From Poa pratensis (Eukaryota > Streptophyta > Magnoliopsida > Poales > Poaceae): DNA of 64,000 nt. The stretch is from the NCBI GenBank assembly GCA_947311845.1, contig CAMZMU010000107.1:23789326-23853325 (forward strand), given 5' to 3'. Positions within the stretch are counted from its first letter, which is position 1. Every line of letters starts with the position of its first letter. Positions 10,730-22,932 of this stretch are shown here, piece by piece. The notes beneath the pieces were generated by a model. That model saw only the letters and a program-made list of their open reading frames with translations. It was not told the origin of the DNA and made no database searches. The position numbers and the translations under genes are program-made.

Positions 10730-11780
10730 TGGATTGCCTTATATTCTTTATAAAACGGTTATCAGCTTAAAGCATCTCATCTCTTGTTCCTGACAGTGAC
10801 ATCTTGAGAGCTGTATATAGAGGAAACCGAGAATATGGCGAGAAAATCAAAAGTTATAGTAGAACCTTCATATACTTTTGTAGGAACATGAAACTAGACA
10901 CTTGTAGAAAAGCTAATGTTTCACTCGGGAGTAATTTTAGCACCAGTATCAATAGAAATGTTCATTAGCTCACATGATTTGTTTTCAATTCTTTATAGAA
11001 ATTATTATATCATTTTTCACAATGTTTAGCCATTTTTGAAGAAAAAAACTGATGCAAACAAAATTCTACTAGGGAATAGAGAAATGTGACATTAGTTCCT
11101 GAAAACTTCGAATTATTCAATGAAAAATGTTCAGTTATGTGAACCAAAAAAACATCCAACGTGAGAGATTGAGGCACTCAAAGAAAAATGTTAAAATTAT
11201 TATACATACAATTTTTGTTAATCTAGGCAAAAAAATGTTCATTGCGCCGGAAAATATGGTACTAGTTCAAGAGAAAATGTTCCAACTACAACAATATGCG
11301 GAAAACTTGTGAACGTTAGTTAAACAAATACATGAAAATGTTGGAGTAACTCAAACATCGACAAACACATATTGTTTTATAAAACAAACAAAGATTAAAC
11401 CGAACATGAAAATGGAAATTCAAAAGGAAGGAACAAAATAAAATAAAAATACATGGATTAATAAAATGGGTATAGATGGCAGTGACGTGGACATCGTGAC
11501 CAAGTCAACCCGACGGATACATGTCCATGCAGAACACACAATTTGTCTGAAGCACAATTACTTAAATGACATTTTAGAATGAATAAGTAAGGAGGAGAGC
11601 AGTGAGTTTTAAGTTTGTCTTAAGTCAAACCTCTTTACGTTTAACCGGACTTATAAGAAACTATGTCAATATAATATGGATGTATATTGTATGGTGAATC
11701 TGATAGTATAACTGAATTGGTGTCGTTACTGTGGTAGAGACGTAAACTAAATCATGTTTAAGATAGTTTACCTAAAGTGG
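10730..11780. other. Intergenic, nothing recognised
   Basis: AT-rich stretch without a recognisable exon or repeat boundary. Words such as GAAAATGTT recur loosely, suggesting decayed repeat DNA. Confidence 0.35.
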
Positions 11781-12574
11781 TGTGGTTATTATAGTACGTG
11801 TTGGTGTATTTTTTTTTAATAAACTTGATCAATTTTTTTTTACTTACGACAAACTAGGATTTGAATTATTTTGGAACCCATGGAGCGGTGTTTTTCAGAA
11901 AAAGGATCTAGGATGCGAGGACAAAGCATACCCGTTTCCCCGCGGTGCTTCTTCACCTTCCATTCCTCCGGCTAGCCGGGAGCATGGTACAGGGTGTATG
12001 CTCGCTGGGCAAGAATTCCCCACCCTTCTCGTGGCCATCCCATCATCCCGTCGCCTCCATGGTGGCCGCACCGTCGTACTCCTGTACACACCTTCCAGTC
12101 GCCTCGCCGATCTGGCCTCGACAGTGCGCGCCGCGGCGCGCAATTACTCCGGGCTTTCATTTCTCAGGCGACCGGGGCACCGGGCATTGATTGGCTTGCC
12201 GCCGGATCGATCTGATCCGCCGCTCTGTCGGTCTCCTGCTCTGCCAGCCCGGCAGGCCTTCTCCCTCCCGGCTTCATTGCGTATCTACTCTCCTACTACT
12301 AGTACTGTACCTTGCTCGCCCGCGGCCGCCGTGCTATGTTTGCTGTCAGAATCGGAGATTGCCCTCCGTGTCCCCCCAGTTTCTCCATTTTTCTCCCAGG
12401 TATATGTAGCACAGCTCGTTCCTGGAGCTGCGCGATGCGTTTTCTTTTCTTCTCACGAAGCACTCGTTGTTCTTTTCTTACGATGGAACGAGCATTCATG
12501 GAAGAAGATTAGTTTGCCAAAAGAAAGGCAGGAGGATTAGCAAGTTCAACGTCATGGGCTTAACATCGTACCAC
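11781..12574. other. GC-rich block, unassigned
   Basis: About 11880-12500 is GC-rich with long overlapping open frames on both strands. None shows a recognisable domain or intron pattern. It could be a decayed 5' gene end or captured transposon sequence. Confidence 0.3.
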
Positions 12575-13325
12575 CAGTGGCGAACGCAGAAAAAAATTGA
12601 TGGGTGAGCACACTCTAAAAAAATCTCATAGTGATTAAAATTGTCAACAATATAAACAGGAAAAAATTGACCGTGGGCACAATTACAAATAGAAACATAT
12701 AAGAAATTAGACAATTGGTTGACATTTATAAACAAAAATCACCAACTATAGACAGTACCAAATTACAAATTAATTCACAAATGCAACACCAATACAACTT
12801 TCGGTAATGGACTAATGGGACAAATTGTTGTTGGTTCGGTAATAAACTGATGGTGCAAAAGAATATATACCTGCTAAACTACTGTTGCTTGTGGTCATTC
12901 TTCTCTGGCTCTTGCTCTCTGTGCCTCACCGGCGACGGCGCAAGGCGGCGAGCCGCGGAGCAGAGCTTCAGAGGTCAGAGGAGGCCCGAGGCCGGGAACT
13001 CCAGAGGAGGGCAGCGTCTCAGCCCGCAGCGGCGGCCGGCGACGAATCTGGGCGGGGGGGGGGGGGGGCAGGGCCAGACGAGAGCGCAGGTCGGAGGCGG
13101 AGGGGCAGCGCCGACGCCAGGTTTTCCCCATGTCGACTCCAGAGCACGAGCAGAGAGAGGGTCGGGGCAGGGAGATGCACTGGCTGGCTGCACGATGTGC
13201 TCTCTAGCGAACAAATGAGAGGCCCATAACGCAAACTGGGCCAAATGATTATGGGTATACAATTTTTTTCCCAGATTTCTGGGTGGGCCACGGCCCCACC
13301 GGCCCGCCCCATGCGTCCGCCCATG
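12575..13325. mobile_element. Probable non-autonomous hAT-like element
   Basis: Starts CAGTGGCGAACGCAG and ends in the near-complement CATGCGTCCGCCCATG. The flanks GTACCAC (12568-12574) and GTAACAC (13326-13332) resemble a decayed 7-8-bp target duplication. The interior has a GC-rich block (about 12900-13170, including a run of G near 13055) and no transposase. The assignment rests on terminal motifs only. Confidence 0.45.
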
Positions 13326-13349
13326 GTAACACTGACCCATACTCGTTGT

Positions 13350-13435
13350 GATTTAATTGGGGTTGCTATTTTTTTGTAAGTTAATTGGGGTTGCTATATT
13401 TTTTTTGCAAATTAATTGGGGTTGCTATTGATTGT
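13350..13435 (+). repeat. Three tandem copies of a roughly 30-bp unit
   Basis: The core AATTGGGGTTGCTAT is repeated three times, separated by T-rich spacers of slightly different length. It is a simple local tandem expansion. Confidence 0.75.
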
Positions 13436-13440
13436 GAGAT

Positions 13441-14878
13441 ATAGTTCAACTGTGGGAAGTGACTACCGATGCTGATAGATAACTGTAAGCTAGCTGGAAT
13501 GACGGAGGCGAATGATAAGCATGGTACTCCACTACTCCTCATGTTTTTTTTTTTTGAAACATGGTACTCCTCATGTTGGTTTATCTTCTAGGCTTCTTGC
13601 AATGCTAGGTTGTCACCGTCCTTTTTTTACGAAGGGCATGAGCTACGTATTCAATAGGTCCAGCCTTTACAAAGCACCCCGAACAAAATTTTACAAGAAA
13701 ATTACTAATTGATGTATTGATAAAACAAAAAATATGTTAATGCGTGGTATTAATTTTTTTCAATGCATGTACAGAAATTTCTTGTTAGTACATGAATCTA
13801 AAAATTAGATTACATAAATCCAGAAATTATTGATAATGCACTGATATTTGAAAATTCATTGATAATTTTTGCACGGATCGTAAAGCATTGGGACGTCTCG
13901 GATAAGCCGGGGTGGAGTCGCATTTTCAAAGTTTTGGGTAGAATTTGTCACACTCTCTGTCCTATACAAAGTTACAAACCGATAACACGTCTAGTTCGAT
14001 GCGATACTAAAGCTAGGAATTCGTAGTAATTGTAGACCAAAAGTCAGTAAACATTGCCAGGAAACACCAAAACGAGGCTGACGATGCCAAAACACGTTGT
14101 CGCAGGATCTTATTGACGAGACCGCCAACGTCACTGCAAACCATGCTGATAGCATTATGGTTGACGACTCTCTCCCACAATGTGACATATCGGGTATAGG
14201 GAGACGAGCCCTCATGGAACACCGCGGCGACGACTGAACTAGCTAGCTAGTGCTACTGTGATGGGGACATGGCCAATGGACTCTTTCCACAACGACTTCG
14301 CCTCAAGTGCCCTTACGATCAACATGTGGGAAAAAACCTCGACAAACTAGACCAAGACTAACCTCGACGCTCAAAGCGAGGGGACCGATAAGAATCAACC
14401 ATCAAGTATAAAAGGTAGTGTGGCGGCCAGGATTCGTACTTCTGGAACGCCGCCACCATCTTAATTTTAAAAAGGAAATTCTTTAGGATCTGGAACGAGA
14501 CTCCATATGAAGACACGACGGTAACTACTTTCCCAAATACACGCGATGGTTTTTTTTTACATACTTTTACGACAACTTAACGAGGAGCCCGAAATGGAGA
14601 AACGTAAGGTAAAATTCAGGAGAGCATCTATGTGTTAACACAGAAGGCGCATACAAATTCACGTTGGCTCCCTCGCTCATATGCTCCTGCCGGAATAAAA
14701 AAATAGCGAAACATTTAAAAAATTCTGATTTTCTTTTGGTGAAGAACATGTACAAATTTTCTACATACGTGCCAAATTTAGTGGTGAAATAGATCTTGGC
14801 ATATGTTGATCTAATCAAGTTGCATCTATTCAAACAACCACCGGCTTCTAGGTGTGAATCCAGTTCTTCGGGCCCTCG
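13441..14878. other. Intergenic, nothing recognised
   Basis: Mixed sequence with no convincing exon. The right end may be decayed LINE sequence in front of the RNase H remnant, but no conserved motif could be read there. Confidence 0.35.
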
Positions 14879-15388
14879 CTGGACTCCACCGCCTCCGGGA
14901 ACAATGTTGATCCTGATGCAGCCCTCTTCCAGGAAGAGCCTAGGATGGGGGCGGGAATAATTATTCGGAATCATTTGGGGGACTTGTTTGGTGGCTTGCC
15001 GACAACAACTCTAGGGTTTCTCGTCTCCTGAATTTGCTGAAGCACTCGTACTTCGTCGCGCAGTTCTGTTGGCACGTGAAAGTGGAGTTGAGAGGGCTAT
15101 CTTTGCTACAGATTGCTTCTCATTGGTTCAGCGTCTCTGCTCCTAGACTATGGATCGATCATCAGTTGGCATTCCGGTGGATAATATCAAGGCCATGACC
15201 AGAGGATTCACGGCGATTTCTTTCGTCCATGTGAAGCGATGTCTTAACGAAGCATCACATATCTTAGCTAGATCGTGTCGAACAAATACTTCTAGCGAAG
15301 TTTTTAATTCTGTTCCGGATTGTATCCGGGGAACTCTGTGTATTGATGTTATTTGATCAATAAAACATTGTTTTCTGTAAAAAAAAAT
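14879..15388 (+). pseudogene. LINE 3' remnant: RNase H-like domain with poly-A
   Basis: Plus-strand debris of an RVT_3/RNase H-like domain. WTPPPPG at 14879 is followed, after a frameshift, by DAALFQEEPRMGAGIII and RNHLGDL. Further on come the pieces CFSLVQRLCS and, past a stop, FVHVKRCLNEASHILARSC, the normal end of LINE RNase H domains. An A run at about 15379-15388 closes the element. Several frame changes and stops make it a dead, 5'-truncated copy independent of the one at 8011-8905. Confidence 0.75.
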
Positions 15389-15984
15389 GTGGTGCTCTGT
15401 GCAAAAAGACAAATCAATGACCAAAATCTCTATCTCTATCTCTACTATCTAAAAGAAAAGTTTCGTTCCTTCGTCAAGCTTTTTGTTTTCTCCCCACCTG
15501 TCATATCAGCATTAAAGATCAAATTAGCATTAATGACGCTCGGTTTTATAATGCCCCTTTTTCCTATTTTCCCCTAAACTGGCAATCAATTAGCATTAAC
15601 TCTTGTGTGGCCTTCCGCAACGAGATGGCTCTGCCGTGATCGATCCGCCGCCGCGATAGACGCGGCTTGCCTGCGCCCCGCCGGTGCGCCCATCCGTGCG
15701 CCGCGCGTGCTTGGCCGGCATCCAACGAGTCCCCATTCTTCTTCCTCCACGTTCTTCTCTTTTGCAAAAAAAAAAAAGGAAATACGACCGCAATACTCAC
15801 ATTCACCTCGTTTGGTCGTTTTCCCTCGTCGGCAGCCCAGCCACCGTACTTCTACCTCTCCTCACACAATGGCAACAGCCGTCGTTGTTGACCATCGATC
15901 GAACAAAACTCACGTCTTTGCCTCCGCTGTATTTGCCCTCGGATAACTACAAATATTCTTAACTCCAAGGTAGCAGCATGCAGA

Positions 15985-16345
15985 ACTTGTACAACCTCCT
16001 TGACGGCGGCAAGCTGGCGCTCCACGCGGAGGTCGTGGACGGCAGCGGATCCGCAAGCGGAAGAGACAGTTTGCTCGTAGGCCACGGCTGCTTCCTCGTC
16101 CTTGTGTAGTGTTGAGCATAGCGAGGAGACGGGAGCGAGCTGATCGTGGAGGCGGCGAGCCTATCATCGCCTATTGTGTACGGCTCCTTGACGGTGGCAA
16201 GCTGGTGCTCGACGGGAAAGTCGAGGATGGCAGCGGAAGCGCAAACGGAGGAGCTGGCTTGCTCGTAGTCCATGGCAGCCACTTCTTATCATTTCTCTGT
16301 GTGGAGCATGGCCAGCGACGGAGGCGAGCTGATTGTGGAGGCGAC
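15985..16345 (+). repeat. Two diverged tandem copies (about 180 bp) inside the Helitron
   Basis: The unit beginning CTCCTTGACGGCGGCAAGCT at about 15991 recurs at about 16181 as CTCCTTGACGGTGGCAAGCT. Both copies share GTCGTGGA/GTCGAGGA, GCAAGCGGA/GCAAACGGA, TTGCTCGTAG and CGAGCTGAT.GTGGAGGCG. The frames through the two copies are interrupted. It is probably a duplicated captured gene fragment; the product is not recognised. Confidence 0.65.
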
Positions 16346-16348
16346 GTG

Positions 16349-17836
16349 TGATAACCCACAAGTATAGGGGATCGCGTGTAGCCTTTTCGATAAGTAAGAG
16401 TGTCGAACCCAACGAGGAGCTAAAGGTAGGATAAGTATTCTCTCAAGTTCTATCAACCACTGATACAACTCTACGCACACTAAACGTTTGCATTATCTAG
16501 AAAATAAAACTACGGTAGCAATACGGGTATGAGAGGTAGTTTTGCAAGATAATAAATACAAGAAAGTAAATGTTAGTGCTGCAGCAATAAAATACACTAA
16601 GTAACCATATACTAACAGTACCATGAGTGTGGAAAAGTGGTGGTAATTGTGGTGGCTTTGTCCAAGATTAATTAGTGAAGGTACTTGGTTCATTGTCTTC
16701 GATGCAGTTTTCTATGTGGGAGAGGCTAAATATACATGCACTCCACTACTTGGGATTACAAGTACTATATGATTGGATTGTTAGCAAGCATCCGCAAATA
16801 CTAACAATGCATTAAGGTTTCCCCAACCATAGCCTTAAGTTCAAGGTCCTCTTACTCCCATACGTGCAACTAATCGGTTCGCGTTCTCAGGTTTCTGTCA
16901 CTCCGGCAGAACTTCCCCCGCTTCGTTACAAATACTACCAACCCTAGGGTGTTTGATCCATGCGCGCACAAATATAATGGACACCAAAGGACAGCACCAT
17001 ATAGACATACAACTCTAATGAACCTCATGCATTCAATTAAGCAATCAAAAGACAAATAAACTACGGAAACATGATGTAAATCATAGGATAAATATTATAG
17101 CATCAAACACCATGTTTACATAGGACGGTACAGAGGTTTGTGGGAGGATGAACCACTGAATACAAGGAGGAGATGGTGATGGAGATGGCGGTGAAGACGG
17201 CGGAGAGGGCAGCGCGGCGCAGGGCGGCGCGGCGCCGGCGGTGCGGGGAACTCCTTTCCCCGCCGCCGGCATGGGGAGCGCCGCCCCTTAGCCTCCCTCC
17301 TTCATGGCTTCTTGGGAGCCCTCCCCCATGGAGATGGGATCCATGGGGGAGGCAAAAACGTGGCTTTTGGTGGCTGAAATTCGTGGGTGGAGGAGTCCTC
17401 CACGAATTAGGTTTCCTCCCTTTATATATCTTCTCGGATTTCCGTCACCCCTTTTAGGGTTCCACCAAAACGGGCCTACAGGCCGCGTCCGAACTCCGAT
17501 TGGGCTGATCTCGGGCTTAAAATCTTCGTATGGAAAATTGTGACAACTTTCGTAACAGCCAGGTCTCCATAACGTCATCTTCGAGGGTCAAACTGGCAAT
17601 CTTCGTAAAAAGTTCTCAGACAGATTTCAGGAAAGTCCCAATTCGACTCCAACAAGGTTTCCTCTTGTATTCTTGATAATTTCTACACATCAAAGAGTAA
17701 AACAAGAACATTGTGCACTTTTGCAACTATTAGTAGGTTAGTCCAAATAAATAATAAACTTAATATAAAACAAGTGCTAAAAGCATAAAAATGGCATGAA
17801 ACAATCAAAAATTATAGATACGTTTTGGACGTATCA
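16349..17836 (-). repeat. 3' LTR of element A
   Basis: 1488 bp; plus-strand ends are TGATAACCC and ACGTATCA. It is nearly identical to 21427-22907. A TATA-like TATATAAAGG on the minus strand lies at about 17420-17430. Confidence 0.93.
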
Positions 17837-20800
17837 ACATCCCCAAGCTTAATTCCTGCTCGTCCTCGAGTAGGTAAATGATAACAAAATAATTTTTGAT
17901 TGTAAATGCTATGATCAGGTCTTTAACAATTGCATGATGTATGGATAATAAAACTTAGCAATCATGTTTCCTAATGAAAAGTATCAACGAACTAAGAGCT
18001 TATAACATGAAATTTATAAACATCAACAAGATTGTAATGACCATAATAAAGCATGATAGAGTGGTATCTCGCTTGCCCTTAATTGTGGAGCAAAACATAA
18101 ATGCCAAGGCACCTCTGAAGTTCAAGTGAAGACTAGATATAGAGATATCAAAGATAAAAGCATCATGGTTATACCTCAATTAATCGTATTCTGGGACAAG
18201 CACATTACACTAAGAACGACAGCTATGCTCTCGAAGAAGTGCTCAAAGAAAGGATGGTGACTCAACATAAAAATAAAAGATTGGCCCTTCGCAGAGGGAA
18301 GCAGGGATTAACACGTGCTAGAGCTTTTTGTTTTAAAAACAGAGGTAAAAATGTTTTGAGAGGTGTTTGTTAATTGTCAACGAATGGTAGCGGGTGAGAA
18401 CAGTATTCTACCTGTCAAACGGACTTTTAAGAGCGGCTCCCATGAAGGACGTTATTTCTACCAGCAAGGCAGATCATCCCTCTTTCTCTTTGGTTTACAC
18501 ACATTCAGGTATTTCACTGTTTGTCATTGCTTACTGATGAATCAGGGCAAAAGTGTGAAGAGAATTAATTGGTTAAAGTTGTAATTAATTGGGACTGGGC
18601 ACCCCGTTGCCAGCTCTTTTTGCAAGTTATTGGATAAGCGGATGTATATGCCACTAGTCCAGGTGTAAAAGTCCATTTGACAAATAGAATAAAGAATAAC
18701 CACACTAATTCCTCATGAGCTAGTAAACATTGACACAAAAAGAGAAATATTTTGAAGGTTTTAAAGGTAGCACATGCAAATTTACTTGGAATGGCTTGAA
18801 ATACCATGCATAGGAATTTTTTGGTGGACTCTTTGGGATAACTTGGTTTTAAGGATTTGGATGCACGAGCAGCATTCCCGCTCAGTACAAGTGAAGGCTA
18901 GCAATAGACTGGGAAGCGACAACCACGAGAGCGATAACGGTCATAATCATGCTTGCGACAAAATAAAATTAACGGAGGCATAAAAACGATACTAAAACTC
19001 TGAGGCAAAATAGATCATCAAGGCTTAATTGACTTTTATTTTTCAGTCATAACATGTGTGAGCATGTGCCAAGTCGATTCAAGTGAATTATTCAGAGGAG
19101 GATACCACAATACCATACCATCTTATGAACAGGACAATGCATGTTGATATCAAAATAACATAATATGCACTATTAGCTAGTTGAGACTAACCATAAGAAA
19201 ACATAAACTACTAAACAGTATTATTCACACATCATTTTTAAGTTTCAACAAGTAATCCATTAACCAAGTAAACATTGAAAACAGAGGATAAATAAAATAT
19301 GTGACGATCCACTTATTAATGTAACTGGTGTTTGATGCTAAGATAAATAGATAATAAAATACAGCCGCTTCAAGTTTAGTTAAGTTCCTATGTTGCTCAA
19401 AAAACAAAGTTTAAAGGTTTGCAAACCGTGGGGTTATTGATGAAGAGGGATGCGGGGACATCCCCAAGCTTATGACTTTGGTAATTCTTCAATATTCCAT
19501 AGTTTGGTGTTCCTTCATTCTCTGTGAAAAAACTTCAACACAAAAACTTTCCCATTCTTTTCTGCGGTTAGACATTAGTACAATAGATAATATTTCCCAA
19601 GTGCTACTATTAAACCAAATAAAATTTTGTTTTTAAGTTACAGAAAGGTTGCTTAAATGGCCAACTTATAAATGAAAGGTAAGAACCATTAAAAATCAAA
19701 TGAAAACGAAAAGAGGCCACTCTTGCAACAAAAGTCAGAATCTGTCCAGAAAAACAGCAGCTGGAAAACGCAATTTTTAGGTGCACTTAAACATGCCCGA
19801 AATTTTAGCCAATTTTTGTACATGCAGAGGATTAGGTGCTACAACATCAGTAATTTTTTCGTGATTTTTAGAGCTTCCAGTAAAATATGAAAAATCGCGC
19901 AATAAGCAGTAGATACCGAAAACAGAAAATCACTTTTTACATATGTATCAACTAAGCTAAATGGATAAAACTTGGTACTTTATTTTTGATAAACTAAGAA
20001 ACCAGAGGCTAAGCAAGACCTAAACATGCTAGCTACAGCAAGGAAAACTCTAAATAAAAATCAAAAGTAAAACCCAAATAAAATTAAAATAAAGAACCAA
20101 ACAAAGAAGCAAAACAAAAGAAAATATTTTTGTTATTTTGAATTTATAAGTGAAAGTAAAGAAGCAATCGAAACCAAATAAGGAGCCTAATAAAACTAAA
20201 GAAGGTAAAACCAAGACATATAAAAGCAATTATAATACAAGTTAAGACAATACATATCATGTGGACGGGTAATATAGAGTATGAACGAGACAACCTCATG
20301 TTAGTTGATGAATAGGGGGATGACTCGGGCATCCCCAAGCTTAGATGATTGTATCTTCTTGAATATGTTCTTGGGATGCACCTACACATCCCCAAGCTTG
20401 AGCTCTTGCGTCTTCTTATTCATCTCATATCACCATATTGATTAGATCTTATAAGCTACATCCACATAAAACTTCACAAAACTCATTAGTAGGGTTAGTA
20501 CTCATTAAATAAAATCCACTCATGTTCAAGCATTGACAAGTTTTATAATTTTTACTCAACATTAGCCACTGTATATACTAAGGTGTTCATGATTTCCGTT
20601 GTCCGTCGAAAAACTAATGAAACTAACAACACCAAGTACAATATTGAATAAACAAAGAAATCTGTCAAAACTGAACAGTCCGTAAAGATGGCATTCAACG
20701 AGATAGTTAAGTAGCTCAAATCGAAAAACTTTAGTCTAATGAAAGAAAGATAATAATCTCAGGTTTATGCACAAAAATTTTCAAGTCAAAATACTATTCT

Positions 20801-21398
20801 GAGATTTATCACGATTTTATTTACAGAGAAGCACAAAATCTGTCTAAACAGAACAGTCAGTAAAGATCGAATTTTTCGACCTATCTACGTACCTTAAATC
20901 AGAAAAAGTTAGTCTAATGAAAGAAAGCTAATAAGCATCACTTTGCACTCAAGAAATTTCAGATCAAGATCACGTTCTGGTGATTTTAAACATTTAATAC
21001 GGTGGAGCACAGAAAATCTGTTTCTGGACAGCAAAGTAAAACTATCAACTTTCAATTAACTAAAGACTATAATTAGCATTTTATTTTTATGTACAGAGGT
21101 ATATACACAATATTTACAATATTTACATGTTTTTAATGAAAAGCTTCCATGGAAAGATTTGTTTTGGTTTCATAGGCATGAACACAAGTGTTCAAGGTCG
21201 ACCCCCATTTAACCATTACTCATCTTTCCAATCACTTTTCTTTTTGAAAACGTTTTTAGATAACAACTACACCTAATTTTTTTTGTAATTCGCATTCCCT
21301 ATCCATAGTAAGATAAAGAACAACTTAATACTGAAAATAAAAACTACTTAGAGATAAAGCAAACAAGTGCACACAAGAACATTAACCTACGCTATGGC
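17837..21398 (-). other. Non-coding interior of element A
   Basis: No gag-pol frame on either strand. Read on the minus strand it matches parts of the 3' non-coding region of element B: the block around 18290-18460 against 28860-29040, and 18590-18680 against 28550-28640. CATCCCCAAGCTT recurs at about 17838, 19459, 20330 and 20386. Imperfect direct repeats around ACTGAACAGTC...GTAAAGAT lie at about 20660-20770 and 20836-20945. Confidence 0.75.
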
Positions 21399-21416
21399 TC
21401 CCCGGCAACGGCGCCA
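21399..21416 (-). promoter_or_regulatory. Primer binding site of element A (tRNA-Asp type)
   Basis: The minus strand reads TGGCGCCGTTGCCGGGGA, complementary to the 3' end of plant tRNA-Asp, ten bases from the LTR at 21427. Confidence 0.88.
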
Positions 21417-21426
21417 GAAAAGGTCT

Positions 21427-22907
21427 TGATAACCCACAAGTATAGGGGATCGCGTGTAGCCTTTTCGATAAGTAAGAGTGTCGAACCCAACGAGGAGCTA
21501 AAGGTAGGATAAGTATTCTCTCAAGTTCTATCAACCACTGATACAACTCTACGCACACTAAACGTTTGCATTATCTAGAAATAAAACTACGGTAGCAATA
21601 CGGGTATGAGAGGTAGTTTTGCAAGATAATAAATACAAGAAAGTAAATGTTAGTGCTGCAGCAATAAAATACACTAAGTAACCATATACTAACAGTACCA
21701 TGAGTGTGGAAAAGTGGTGGTAATTGTGGTGGCTTTGTCCAAGATTAATTAGTGAAGGTACTTGGTTCATTGTCTTCGATGCAGTTTTCTATGTGGGAGA
21801 GGCTAAATATACATGCACTCCACTACTTGGGATTACAAGTACTATATGATTGGATTGTTAGAAAGCATCCGCAAATACTAACAATGCATTAAGGTTTCCC
21901 CAACCATAGCCTTAAGTTCAAGGTCCTCTTACTCCCATACGTGCAACTAATCGGTTCGCGTTCTCAGGTTTCTGTCACTCCGGCAGAACTTCCCCCGCTT
22001 CGTTACAAATACTACCAACCCTAGGGTGTTTGATCCATGCGCGCACAAATATAATGGACACCAAAGGACAGCACCATATAGACATACAACTCTAATGAAC
22101 CTCATGCATTCAATTAAGCAATCAAAAGACAAATAAACTACGGAAACATGATGTAAATCATAGGATAAATATTATAGCATCAAACACCATGTTTACATAG
22201 GACGGTACAGAGGTTTGTGGGAGGATGAACCACTGAATACAAGGAGGAGATGGTGATGGAGATGGCGGTGAAGACGGCGGAGAGGGCAGCGCGGCGCAGG
22301 GCGGCGCGGCCGGCGGTGCGGGGCTCCTTTCCGCCGCCCCATGGGGAGCGCCGCCCCTTAGCCTCCCTCCTTCATGGCTTCTTGGGAGCCCTCCCCCATG
22401 GAGATGGGATCCATGGGGGAGGCAAAAACGTGGCTTTTGGTGGCTGAAATTCGTGGGTGGAGGAGTCCTCCACGAATTAGGTTTCCTCCCTTTATATATC
22501 TTCTCGGATTTCCGTCACCCCCTTTTAGGGTTCCACCAAAACGGGCCTACAGGCCGCGTCCGAACTCCGATTGGGCTGATCTCGGGCTTAAAATCTTCGT
22601 ATGGAAAATTGTGACAACTTTCGTAACAGCCAGGTCTCCATAACGTCATCTTCGAGGGTCAAACTGGCAATCTTCGTAAAAAGTTCTCAGACAGATTTCA
22701 GGAAAGTCCCAATTCGACTCCAACAAGGTTTCCTCTTGTATTCTTGATAATTTCTACACATCAAAGAGTAAAACAAGAACATTGTGCACTTTTGCAACTA
22801 TTAGTAGGTTAGTCCAAATAAATAATAAACTTAATATAAAACAAGTGCTAAAAGCATAAAAATGGCATGAAACAATCAAAAATTATAGATACGTTTTGGA
22901 CGTATCA
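21427..22907 (-). repeat. 5' LTR of element A
   Basis: 1481 bp direct copy of 16349-17836, followed by the target duplication ACGTG. Confidence 0.93.
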
Positions 22908-22932
22908 ACGTGTACAAGCATGGACTGGACAC

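Larger units (their letters stand above)
16349..22907 (-). mobile_element. Element A: non-autonomous Athila-like gypsy retrotransposon
   Basis: Bounded by direct repeats of about 1.48 kb (16349-17836 and 21427-22907) with TG...CA ends. Target duplications ACGTG flank it perfectly (16344-16348 and 22908-22912). The primer site (21399-21416) is on the minus strand and complementary to tRNA-Asp, so transcription runs right to left. The polypurine tract AAGCTTGGGGATG adjoins the other LTR. The 3.6-kb interior has no gag, protease or pol; it corresponds to the 3' non-coding part of element B. The LTRs differ by only a few substitutions and small indels, mainly in a GC-rich patch near 17235-17270. 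The insertion is therefore young and must have been mobilised in trans. Confidence 0.93.

Noticed and set aside
11782..12540. 252-codon plus-strand frame
   Set aside because: It starts in AT-rich sequence and runs into a GC island; no conserved motif, and several alternative frames are equally open.
16493..17055. Short minus-strand frames occurring identically at two places
   Set aside because: They duplicate simply because they lie in the two LTRs of element A.
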